Assembly: GCA_945827635.1 (NCBI GenBank)
Contig: CALZOG010000014.1
Coordinates: 1-36,103 of the forward strand
Length of the DNA: 36,103 nucleotides
From: an uncultured Bacteroidales bacterium
GTDB taxonomy: Bacteria > Bacteroidota > Bacteroidia > Bacteroidales > Paludibacteraceae
Direction of reading: 5' to 3'
In this document: positions 1-6,314 of the stretch, in pieces
Layout of the letters: the number at the start of each line of letters is the position of its first letter
Position numbering within the stretch: the first letter of the stretch is position 1
The notes under the pieces: generated by a model
What the model saw: the letters and a program-made list of their open reading frames with translations, nothing else
What the model was told of the DNA's origin: nothing
Database searches by the model: none
Translations under genes and position numbers: made by a program

Positions 1-51
1 GTAAAAATAGTTTGTGTGGCTGCCCGTATCCCATCACACTCGCGGCTTTCC

Positions 52-77
52 AAAGAAAAACCGCACAAAGCGGTTCA
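52..77 (-). terminator. Rho-independent terminator, minus strand
   Basis: Read on the minus strand, AACCGC-TTTGT-GCGGTT (59-75) forms a 6-bp stem with a 5-nt loop and runs straight into a T-rich tract (TTTTTCTTT). It lies downstream of tRNA-Pro on the same strand. It could end that transcript or an unseen minus-strand unit. Confidence 0.6.
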
Positions 78-106
78 CTTCTTCCAACCTTGTTTCCCCC
101 GAATCC

Positions 107-215
107 GGGGCCCCCGACACAAACCAAGCCATAGGCTGTTGGTGGTGGGGCAAGCGAAGGCCATTGTGCGCTTAATGGCGCCGAGCGACATCTGTTAGCG
201 CAATTTGCCGAACGC
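107..215 (+). repeat. Copy A of the hairpin-rich repeat element (diverged)
   Basis: This shares with copies at 13816-13912 (plus) and 35715-35807 (minus) the opening GGGG-C/T-CCCC, a variable stem closed by GTGGGG, a GCG-AGGC tract, and the closing TTGCCGAACGC. It is the least conserved copy, and its middle stem pairs poorly. Its closing end lies 5 nt from the 3' end of tRNA-Pro, which is on the opposite strand. The short open frame here is not a credible gene. Confidence 0.6.
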
Positions 216-220
216 TTAGT

Positions 221-294
221 CGGGATAGCGAGATTCGAACTCACGACCTCCTGCTCCCAAAGCAGGCATTCTAACCGGGCTGAACTATATCCCG
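221..294 (-). tRNA. tRNA-Pro(TGG)
   Basis: On the minus strand a 74-nt cloverleaf can be drawn: acceptor CGGGATA/TATCCCG, anticodon stem CCTGC/GCAGG with loop TTTGGGA (anticodon TGG), and a T-arm with GTTCGAATC. No CCA is encoded. It has its own promoter at 309-340. Confidence 0.95.
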
Positions 295-308
295 CGAAAA
301 AGCAAGTG

Positions 309-340
309 CAAAGGTACAACAATTTTTTGACAGTTGCAAA
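309..340 (-). promoter_or_regulatory. Bacteroidetes-type promoter for tRNA-Pro
   Basis: Read on minus, TTTG (337-340), a 20-nt spacer, then TACCTTTG (309-316). This matches the -33/-7 consensus of the Bacteroidetes primary sigma factor and sits just upstream of tRNA-Pro. Confidence 0.8.
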
Positions 341-450
341 TTTTTCAGCAAAAAGATGGGCGAGATTGGCGTGTACGTCGGTATTTTGACAAATACGCTT
401 GGCAATATACGCGATTTAGGCGTTAGGAAAGAGAATAAATTGTGGAAGAA

Positions 451-482
451 TTTGCATATTTGAAAAAAATGTTGTACTTTTG
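451..482 (+). promoter_or_regulatory. Bacteroidetes-type promoter for the tRNA-Gln/tRNA-Ala unit
   Basis: TTTG (451-454), a 20-nt spacer, TACTTTTG (475-482). The first tRNA starts 11 nt after the -7 box, so tRNA-Gln and tRNA-Ala are very probably one transcript. Confidence 0.8.
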
Positions 483-492
483 CACCCGCTTT

Positions 493-563
493 TGTCTAAT
501 GGTATAAAGGCTATTACGTCAGATTTTGGTTCTGAAGATCTTGGTTCGATTCCAGGTTAGACA
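493..563 (+). tRNA. tRNA-Gln(TTG)
   Basis: A 71-nt cloverleaf with acceptor TGTCTAA/TTAGACA, anticodon stem TCAGA/TCTGA around loop TTTTGGT (anticodon TTG), and a T-loop containing GTTCGATTC. No CCA is encoded. Only 8 nt separate it from tRNA-Ala. Confidence 0.95.
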
Positions 564-571
564 ACTCGCTC

Positions 572-645
572 GGGGTATTAGCTCATCTGGCTAGAGCGCG
601 ACACTGGCAGTGTCGAGGTGAGCGGTTCGAGTCCGCTATACTCCA
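572..645 (+). tRNA. tRNA-Ala(GGC)
   Basis: Acceptor GGGGTAT/ATACTCC (one G-T pair) with discriminator A; anticodon stem CGACA/TGTCG around loop CTGGCAG gives anticodon GGC. The T-arm contains GTTCGAGTC. A terminator follows 13 nt later. The last 14 nt recur exactly at 807-820 in a duplicated block downstream. Confidence 0.95.
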
Positions 646-657
646 CTGCACAGCAGT

Positions 658-687
658 AAAAAATCCGGTCTATCGCCGGATTTTTTT
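658..687 (+). terminator. Terminator of the tRNA-Gln/tRNA-Ala transcript
   Basis: AAATCCGG (661-668), a 7-nt loop, CCGGATTT (676-683), followed by a run of T. The hairpin lies inside a larger imperfect inverted repeat formed by the tRNA 3' end (629-644) and 688-706. Confidence 0.85.
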
Positions 688-716
688 GAGTATATGGAGC
701 GGACTCTTCCGCGGGT

Positions 717-960
717 CTTATCTCACTACGTTCGAACGATTATTGCGTTTCGCAATTTTCTTATCTCGCTTCGCTCGAACGATTATTGCGTTTCGCAATT
801 TTCGATTCCGCTATACTCCACTGCTATGCAGTAAAAAAATCCGGTCTATCGCCGGATTTTTTGAGTATATAGAGCGGACTCTCCCGCGGTTCTTATCTCG
901 CTTTGCTCGAACGATTATTGCGTTTCGCAATTTTCTTATCTCACTACGTTCGAACGATTA
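717..960 (+). repeat. 43-bp palindrome-containing repeat, four copies (last truncated)
   Basis: Copies begin at 717, 760, 892 and 935. The unit runs from CTTATCTC through a variable ACTACGT/GCTTCGC/GCTTTGC segment and CGAACGATT to a small hairpin, ATTGCG-TTT-CGCAAT. The fourth copy stops at 960, where it supplies the stop codon of the minus-strand small gene. No coding potential is credible here. Confidence 0.85.
833..862 (+). terminator. Duplicate terminator hairpin
   Basis: A second copy of the AATCCGG-loop-CCGGATT stem with flanking A and T runs, inside the duplicated block. It has no intact tRNA upstream. Confidence 0.6.
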
Positions 961-1152
961 CACAGACTTAAAGGTTCGCTTATCCATTGCTTTGACTTCC
1001 GCTACATATTTGGAATCGTATGGACTTTCTTCTATCTTGAGAAAATCCATAAGTTTTAGCGCATTCATAAGTTGAACCGCACTCTTGCTCCTGGGATCAA
1101 TCGATACAATAAACGTCTTGCAAGGTGCTGCTGATGTTAGTGCTGTTGCCAT
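958..1152 (-). CDS. Small antitoxin-like protein (64 aa), partner missing
   Basis: The start at 1152 (MATALTSAAP) is chosen because a minus-strand promoter has its -7 box at 1178-1185, so the in-frame ATG further upstream at 1200 would lie outside the transcript. The protein has the look of small Bacteroidetes antitoxin-type proteins: a short N-terminal tail, then CKTFIVSIDPRSKSA, a helix with ALKLMDFLKIEE, and a YDSKYVAEV tail. The family call is from memory of such proteins, not a clear domain. No toxin gene of RelE/HigB type follows; the stop codon lies in the last three bases of the truncated 43-bp repeat. The 3' end, and perhaps a partner gene, may have been lost when the repeats were formed. 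Confidence 0.55.
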   Translation of the reverse strand: MATALTSAAPCKTFIVSIDPRSKSAVQLMNALKLMDFLKIEESPYDSKYVAEVKAMDKRTFKSV

Positions 1153-1177
1153 AGTTGTAAAGTTTTGTTTGCGACTG

Positions 1178-1209
1178 CAAAGATACGAAATATTTTTCAA
1201 TTATGCAAA
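1178..1209 (-). promoter_or_regulatory. Promoter for the small antitoxin-like gene
   Basis: Read on minus: TTTG (1206-1209), a 20-nt spacer, TATCTTTG (1178-1185). It sits 25 nt upstream of the ATG at 1152 and decides that start. The rest of 1210-1343 holds no gene that I can support. Confidence 0.8.
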
Positions 1210-1343
1210 TTTTTCTTCGGAAAAATCTAATTTTGTTGCTCTGCATGCGCCTCACTTGCTACTTATAAGGCATGGAACGGGCAGGTTAGAGTCTGCTGAA
1301 AATACAATTTATAGGAGACAAAAGAATTTTTTTATACGTAAAA

Positions 1344-1375
1344 CTTGCAAATGTCAAATATTTTTCGTAACTTTG
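1344..1375 (+). promoter_or_regulatory. Promoter for the nitroreductase gene
   Basis: CTTG (1344-1347; one mismatch to TTTG), a 20-nt spacer, TAACTTTG (1368-1375). It reads toward the gene at 1440 and leaves a leader of roughly 57 nt. Confidence 0.65.
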
Positions 1376-1439
1376 TGGCGGTTTATGTGTGCGCATATAC
1401 CACATGAAAAATGAAAGTTGAAAAGTGAAAGGATAGACA

Positions 1440-1952
1440 ATGGATAGTTTTCGGGAATTATGTCAGAAGCGGCGCTCGATCCGCACGTTCCGTTCGCAGC
1501 CTGTCGAGCGTGAGAAGATCGATTATATACTGCAATGCGCGCTGATGTCACCGTCCGGCAAGCGGCTTAACCCGTGGGAGTTTGTGGTGGTGACTGATGA
1601 GCCGGTGCTTCGGCAGTTGGCGGGTTGCAAGACGTACGGCAGCCAGATGTTCAATACCGCCATGGCGGGAATCGTTGTGGCGTTGGACAGCTCGCTCACG
1701 GATACCTGGCAGTCAGACGGAGCGATAGCCGCCGCGCATATACTGTTAGCAGCCGAGGAGCAGGGCTTGGGTGCATGCTGGTGCCAGATATACGGCAGGG
1801 CGGAGTCGGAAGCAATGGTTCGCGACCTGACAGGTATACCCGAGAAGTACAATGTGCTATGCGTGATAGCCTTGGGCTACAAAGCCGAGCAGCGCAAAGA
1901 TTATGACCTTGCCAAACTGCTCTACGCAAAGATTCATAACGAACAATTCTAA
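1440..1952 (+). CDS. Nitroreductase family protein
   Basis: 170 aa, the usual size for the small single-domain nitroreductases: FMN-dependent, NAD(P)H-using oxidoreductases of the cytoplasm. The N-terminal RRSIRTF (residues 11-17) matches the family's FMN-phosphate-binding R-R-S-x-R start. SPSGKRLNPWEFVVV (about 37-51) matches the segment that packs on the flavin. EQGLGACWCQIYGR (about 107-120) matches the conserved G-x-G-x-C-W stretch, and the C-terminal IALGYKAE is also typical. The natural substrate cannot be read from sequence. It begins the plus-strand run, with its own promoter at 1344-1375 and pdxA 32 nt downstream. Confidence 0.9.
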   Translation: MDSFRELCQKRRSIRTFRSQPVEREKIDYILQCALMSPSGKRLNPWEFVVVTDEPVLRQLAGCKTYGSQMFNTAMAGIVVALDSSLTDTWQSDGAIAAAHILLAAEEQGLGACWCQIYGRAESEAMVRDLTGIPEKYNVLCVIALGYKAEQRKDYDLAKLLYAKIHNEQF

Positions 1953-1984
1953 ACAACAAATAATTGAAGATTGAACATCAAACT

Positions 1985-3094
1985 ATGAAACCTATTATAG
2001 CGATTACCGCCGGAGATATCAACGGCGTGAGTTACGAGATAATACTGAAAACGATCTTCCATCCGCACATCTTAGAGATCTGCACGCCCGTGTTGTACGG
2101 CAACGTTGCCATCGCCAAGCAGCATGCACAACTGCTGGATGAGGAGTTCCGCACCCCGCAAGGCGTGATCATCCCCGATGCGCGCAAGGTGCAGGAGGGA
2201 AAAGTGAATGTGATAACCTGTTACCCCGACGACACGCCTCTGGAGATTGGCAAGAGCACGGAGGCAGCCGGCAGAGCGTCGCTGGCCAGTCTCAAACGCG
2301 CCTGCGGCGACCTGCAGCAGGGACTGGTGCACGCACTCGTAACAGCACCTATCAACAAGGCGAACATTCAATCCGACGAGTTTAGGTTCAGCGGCCACAC
2401 GGAGTACCTGACCCACCTGTTCGGTGCAGGAGATAAGTCGCTGATGATGATGGTGAGCGATGCACTGAAAGTGGCACTTGTGTGCAACCATGTGCCGATC
2501 AGCAAGGTTGCCGAGAGCATCACCGTGGAGCGCATAATCAACAAACTGACTATCCTGAACCATGCGCTGAAGAATGACTTCTCTATCCGTCAACCGCGTA
2601 TAGCCGTGTTAGCGCTCAATCCGCACGCAGGCGACGGAGGGTTGTTAGGCAAAGAGGAGCAGGAGTGTATTATTCCCGCCATAGCCGAGGCGAACAAACA
2701 GGGTATATTGACCTTTGGTCCGTACAGTGCCGACGGATTCTTCGGCAGCGGACATTTCGCCCACTTTGACGCGATACTTGCTATGTATCACGATCAGGGA
2801 CTGATCCCGTTCAAATCGATGGACATGAACGGCGTGAACTTCACCGCCGGACTGAACATCATCCGCACCTCGCCCGATCATGGCGTGGCGTACGACCTTG
2901 CCGGCAAGAACAAAGCATCGGAACAAAGTTTCCGCAATGCGCTGTATGCGGCACTGGACATAATGAAGCAACGCGCGATGAACAAAGCGATAAACGCCAA
3001 CCCGCTGCCGGTGCCCGAGCATGACGAGAACGATTTCCGTCCGGAGTTCAGGTCGTTCAGCGAACCGAAGAGCACGGGGTATAAACCTTCTTGA
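1985..3094 (+). CDS. pdxA: 4-hydroxythreonine-4-phosphate dehydrogenase PdxA
   Basis: 369 aa from the ATG at 1985; a TTG seven codons upstream is a weaker start. PdxA oxidises 4-phosphohydroxy-L-threonine with NAD to a product that PdxJ uses to make pyridoxine 5'-phosphate (DXP-dependent vitamin B6 route). Seen in the protein: the N-terminal [12 protein letters not shown] (family form GDxxGxG.E), and the three metal-binding histidines in [19 protein letters not shown] and [11 protein letters not shown]. The family's [14 protein letters not shown] block follows. The slightly long charged C-terminal tail is not conserved in families I know. It precedes alaS with a 124-nt gap that has no clear promoter. 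Confidence 0.95.
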   Translation: MKPIIAITAGDINGVSYEIILKTIFHPHILEICTPVLYGNVAIAKQHAQLLDEEFRTPQGVIIPDARKVQEGKVNVITCYPDDTPLEIGKSTEAAGRASLASLKRACGDLQQGLVHALVTAPINKANIQSDEFRFSGHTEYLTHLFGAGDKSLMMMVSDALKVALVCNHVPISKVAESITVERIINKLTILNHALKNDFSIRQPRIAVLALNPHAGDGGLLGKEEQECIIPAIAEANKQGILTFGPYSADGFFGSGHFAHFDAILAMYHDQGLIPFKSMDMNGVNFTAGLNIIRTSPDHGVAYDLAGKNKASEQSFRNALYAALDIMKQRAMNKAINANPLPVPEHDENDFRPEFRSFSEPKSTGYKPS

Positions 3095-3218
3095 TTTCTT
3101 TTGGCATCTTTGTGATTTTTGTGCGGTCATTATGTCCCACATAACTCCCTTAACAAGAAATCGCAAATCTGCTCAAAACAAATTCAAGAACATAAACAGA
3201 CATATAATAACATTAAGC

Positions 3219-5852
3219 ATGAAAGCGAACGAAATAAGAAAATCTTTCTTAGATTTTATGGCAAGTAAGGGTCACCAGGTTGTACCCTCTGCCCCGATGG
3301 TCATCAAGGATGACCCGACACTGATGTTTACCAACGCCGGCATGAACCCGTGGAAAGGAATCATCCTCGGCAATGACCCGATCAAGTATCCTCGCGTGGC
3401 AGACAGCCAGAAATGTCTGCGCGTCAGCGGCAAGCACAACGACCTGGAGGAGGTGGGTCGTGATACGTACCATCACACGATGTTCGAGATGCTTGGCAAC
3501 TGGTCGTTCGGCGACTACTTCAAGCAGGGCGCAATAGACTTTGCGTGGGAGTATATCGTGGATGTACTGAAGATTGATCCGAAGAACCTGTATGCCACCG
3601 TCTTTGAGGGCTCGGCAGAGGAAGGTCTGGGCCGTGACGACGAGGCGGCTTCGGTTTGGGCAAAGCACCTGCCTGCCGACCATATACTGAACGGCAACAA
3701 GCACGACAACTTCTGGGAGATGGGCGACACGGGTCCTTGCGGACCGTGCTCGGAGATCCATGTGGACAGCCGTAGCGAAGAGGAGAAAGCCCAAGTGCCC
3801 GGACGCGAACTGGTGAACAAAGACCATCCGCAGGTGATTGAGATATGGAACATCGTATTCATGCAGTTCAACCGCAAGGCAGACGGTTCGCTTGAGCCGC
3901 TGGCAAAGAAAGTGATTGATACCGGCATGGGCTTCGAGCGACTCGTTCGTACCATACAAGGCAAGCAGTCGAACTACGACACGGATGTGTTCCAGCCGAT
4001 GCTCACGAAGATCGGCGAGCTTTGCCACTGCAAGTACGGAGTGGAGGAGAAGACCGATGTAGCTATGCGCGTTATTGCCGACCATATACGTACGATTGCT
4101 TTTGCGATCACTGACGGTCAGCTGCCGAGCAACGAGAAAGCCGGATATGTGATCCGCCGTATTCTGCGCCGTGCCGTGCGTTACGGCTACACGTTCCTCG
4201 ATATGCGTGAGGCGTTCCTGTACAAACTGATACCGCAACTGATTGCCGATATGGGTGACGCTTATCCCGAACTGGTGAAGCAGAAGTCGCAGATCGTGCC
4301 TGTAATCAAGAGCGAGGAAGAAGCGTTCCTGCGTACGCTGGATAAAGGTATAACACTGCTCGACAAACTGATGGACGACGCCCGCAAAGCCGGTAAGACA
4401 GAGATCAGTGGCGTGGATGTGTTCACGCTCAAGGATACCTACGGATTCCCGCTGGACCTGACCGAACTGATTCTGCGTGAGAACGGCTTCACCACCAACG
4501 AGGAGGAGTACAACCGTGCTCTGGAGCACCAGAAGAGCATGGGTCGCGAGGCGAACAAACAAGACCTGGGCGACTGGAACGTGCTGCGTGAAGGCGAGAC
4601 GGAGTTTGTGGGCTACGACCAACTGGGAGTGGAAACGCAGATCCTGCGATATCGTCAGGTTAGCCAGAAAGGCAAGTCGTTCTATCAGGTTGTGTTGAGC
4701 AAGACTCCGTTCTACGCCGAGATGGGCGGTGAGGTAGGCGACAAGGGATATATAGCCGAAAGTCAAAAGTCGAAAGACGAAAGCCCCAAATACAAGATTA
4801 TCGATACCAAGCGCGAGAACGGTCTGCCGGTACATATAATGACCGAACTGCCAGCTGATATGAACGCTACGTTCGTTGCCCAGGTTGATGCAGCTCTCCG
4901 TCAGGCTATCAGTTGCAACCACTCGGCTACGCACCTTATTCACTACGCGTTGCGCCAAGTGTTAGGTGAGCACGTCGAGCAAAAGGGCTCGCTCGTGACC
5001 GCCGACGGCCTGCGATTCGACTTCAGCCACTTCCAGAAAGTGACGCCCGAAGAGTTGCGTAAGGTAGAGATCCTTGCCAACGAACTGATCCGTTACGATA
5101 TGCCGCTCGAGGAGAGCCGCCACACGCCTATCGCCAAGGCGAAAGAGATGGGTGCCATGGCATTGTTTGGCGAGAAGTATGGCGATGATGTGCGCGTGAT
5201 CAAGTATGGTCCGAGTATCGAGTTGTGCGGCGGTTGCCACGTTTCGTCCACAGGCCGGATCGGCTCGGTACGAATCGTGATGGAGACCAGTGTGGCTGCC
5301 GGCATACGCCGTATAGAGGCTGTGACTGCAGCTAAGGCTGACGAACTGTACTATGCGCAGCAGGATATGCTCACCGGTCTGCGCGGGTTGTTCAACAACG
5401 CGCCCGACCTCGCCGGTGCCATACGCAAGTCGATTGACGAGAACGCCGGGCTGAAGAAGCAGATTGAGCAGTATATGGCAGAGAAGATTGAGCGTTTCCG
5501 CGACGAACTGATCGGTCGTGCCGAGGACTTTGGTGGCATCAAACTCGTACGTCTGCAGGGCGAGTTTAACCCTGACATGATTCGCGGCGTGATGCCATTG
5601 CTGCGCGGCAAGTTCACCAATGTGCGTTTTGCCGTAGTCGGCGCTACGCAGTTCGACGGCAAGCCTACGATAGCCGTGTTCCTGAGCCAACCGCTGGTGG
5701 ACGAAGGCAAGAACGCCGGTGCGATGATCAAGGCTGCTGCCAAACTGATTCAAGGCGGCGGTGGCGGTCAGCCGTGGATGGCTACTGCCGGCGGACGCGA
5801 TGTGAACGGACTGGATGCCGCTATGCAGCAACTGCTGGAAGCGCTGAAATAA
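3219..5852 (+). CDS. alaS: Alanine--tRNA ligase
   Basis: 877 aa from ATG 3219, where family homology begins ([19 protein letters not shown]). An open frame extends 66 codons further 5' but overlaps pdxA and lacks homology. The class II aminoacylation domain is at the N-terminus ([20 protein letters not shown], then the [13 protein letters not shown] motif). The editing domain carries the zinc ligands H-S-A-T-H and C-G-G-C-H, the set that hydrolyses Ser- and Gly-tRNA(Ala). A coiled linker leads to the C-Ala domain with [14 protein letters not shown]. The length is normal. GtrA starts 6 nt after the stop, so the two are probably cotranscribed. One cognate tRNA, tRNA-Ala(GGC), lies 2.6 kb upstream in the same window. 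Confidence 0.98.
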   Translation: MKANEIRKSFLDFMASKGHQVVPSAPMVIKDDPTLMFTNAGMNPWKGIILGNDPIKYPRVADSQKCLRVSGKHNDLEEVGRDTYHHTMFEMLGNWSFGDYFKQGAIDFAWEYIVDVLKIDPKNLYATVFEGSAEEGLGRDDEAASVWAKHLPADHILNGNKHDNFWEMGDTGPCGPCSEIHVDSRSEEEKAQVPGRELVNKDHPQVIEIWNIVFMQFNRKADGSLEPLAKKVIDTGMGFERLVRTIQGKQSNYDTDVFQPMLTKIGELCHCKYGVEEKTDVAMRVIADHIRTIAFAITDGQLPSNEKAGYVIRRILRRAVRYGYTFLDMREAFLYKLIPQLIADMGDAYPELVKQKSQIVPVIKSEEEAFLRTLDKGITLLDKLMDDARKAGKTEISGVDVFTLKDTYGFPLDLTELILRENGFTTNEEEYNRALEHQKSMGREANKQDLGDWNVLREGETEFVGYDQLGVETQILRYRQVSQKGKSFYQVVLSKTPFYAEMGGEVGDKGYIAESQKSKDESPKYKIIDTKRENGLPVHIMTELPADMNATFVAQVDAALRQAISCNHSATHLIHYALRQVLGEHVEQKGSLVTADGLRFDFSHFQKVTPEELRKVEILANELIRYDMPLEESRHTPIAKAKEMGAMALFGEKYGDDVRVIKYGPSIELCGGCHVSSTGRIGSVRIVMETSVAAGIRRIEAVTAAKADELYYAQQDMLTGLRGLFNNAPDLAGAIRKSIDENAGLKKQIEQYMAEKIERFRDELIGRAEDFGGIKLVRLQGEFNPDMIRGVMPLLRGKFTNVRFAVVGATQFDGKPTIAVFLSQPLVDEGKNAGAMIKAAAKLIQGGGGGQPWMATAGGRDVNGLDAAMQQLLEALK

Positions 5853-5858
5853 TCGCTG

Positions 5859-6302
5859 ATGGTTTTGCCAAGTTCATATCTGCCGCCTTTGGTGCGTTCT
5901 GCTGTTCGTTTCCTGGTTGTAGGTACGAGCGGTATGTTCGTACAGACATGGTTGTTCATGGCGGCATTGTACTGCATGTCGTATCCCGATAAGGGGTCAG
6001 CCATGTACTATGTGGCGTTCGGAATAGGCTACGTGCTGGAGATGATTCCTAACTATTTGTTCTCCAACTGGTACACTTTCGGTACACGGCCCGAACTGAA
6101 GAATGCCGGTGGGTTTCTGTTAGCCAGAGCAATCAATGTGGTGATTCAGTTCGCATTGTTGCCGCTGATGCTCAGTTGGCTGCCCACGTGGCGGGACGAT
6201 CATATCAGTTTTGTGGTCATCTTCATTGGCGGATGTATCAACTATCTGGTATGTTTGCTGTTTTTCAAGAAGAAAGAGCCGCCAACCCCAACAACCGAAT
6301 AA
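5859..6302 (+). CDS. GtrA-like small membrane protein
   Basis: 147 aa with four hydrophobic segments, the usual layout of the GtrA/DPMS family. The first contains RFLVVGTSGMFVQTWLF and the second YVAFGIGYVLEMIPNYLFSNWYTF, whose N-Y-x-x-x-x-x-W-x-F end is the family signature. Members help move undecaprenyl-linked sugars across, or anchor glycosyltransferases to, the inner membrane. Here no glycosyltransferase is adjacent, so its substrate is unknown. The C-terminal tail is short and lysine/proline rich. It sits between alaS and the CHAT protein gene with gaps of 6 and 12 nt, which suggests one transcript. Confidence 0.85.
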   Translation: MVLPSSYLPPLVRSAVRFLVVGTSGMFVQTWLFMAALYCMSYPDKGSAMYYVAFGIGYVLEMIPNYLFSNWYTFGTRPELKNAGGFLLARAINVVIQFALLPLMLSWLPTWRDDHISFVVIFIGGCINYLVCLLFFKKKEPPTPTTE

Positions 6303-6314
6303 ATTGTTAGTATT

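Larger units (their letters stand above)
632..934 (+). repeat. 175-bp duplicated block: tRNA-Ala 3' end, terminator and flank
   Basis: The segment starting at 632 is repeated from 807 (offset 175). It includes the last 14 nt of tRNA-Ala, the terminator hairpin (second copy 833-862), the AGAGCGGACTCT palindrome half, and a 43-bp repeat. The second tRNA end has no tRNA body, so it is a remnant. This fits tandem duplication or slippage at the tRNA 3' end. A past integration at the tRNA is possible but no integrase is seen. Confidence 0.8.

Noticed and set aside
16..198. 60-codon frame at the window start
   Set aside because: It crosses a terminator hairpin and repeat element A and has no promoter or homology.
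686..1075. 129-codon frame across the tRNA-flank repeats
   Set aside because: The peptide is the translation of tandem non-coding repeats and terminators.
1268..1305. tRNA-like T-arm fragment (GCAGGTTAGAGTCTGC)
   Set aside because: Only one arm can be drawn, with no anticodon or acceptor stem; too weak to call a tRNA remnant.
3249..4958. Long open frame on the minus strand opposite alaS
   Set aside because: It is the complement of a highly conserved alaS coding region and has no family features; codon bias in alaS explains the open frame.
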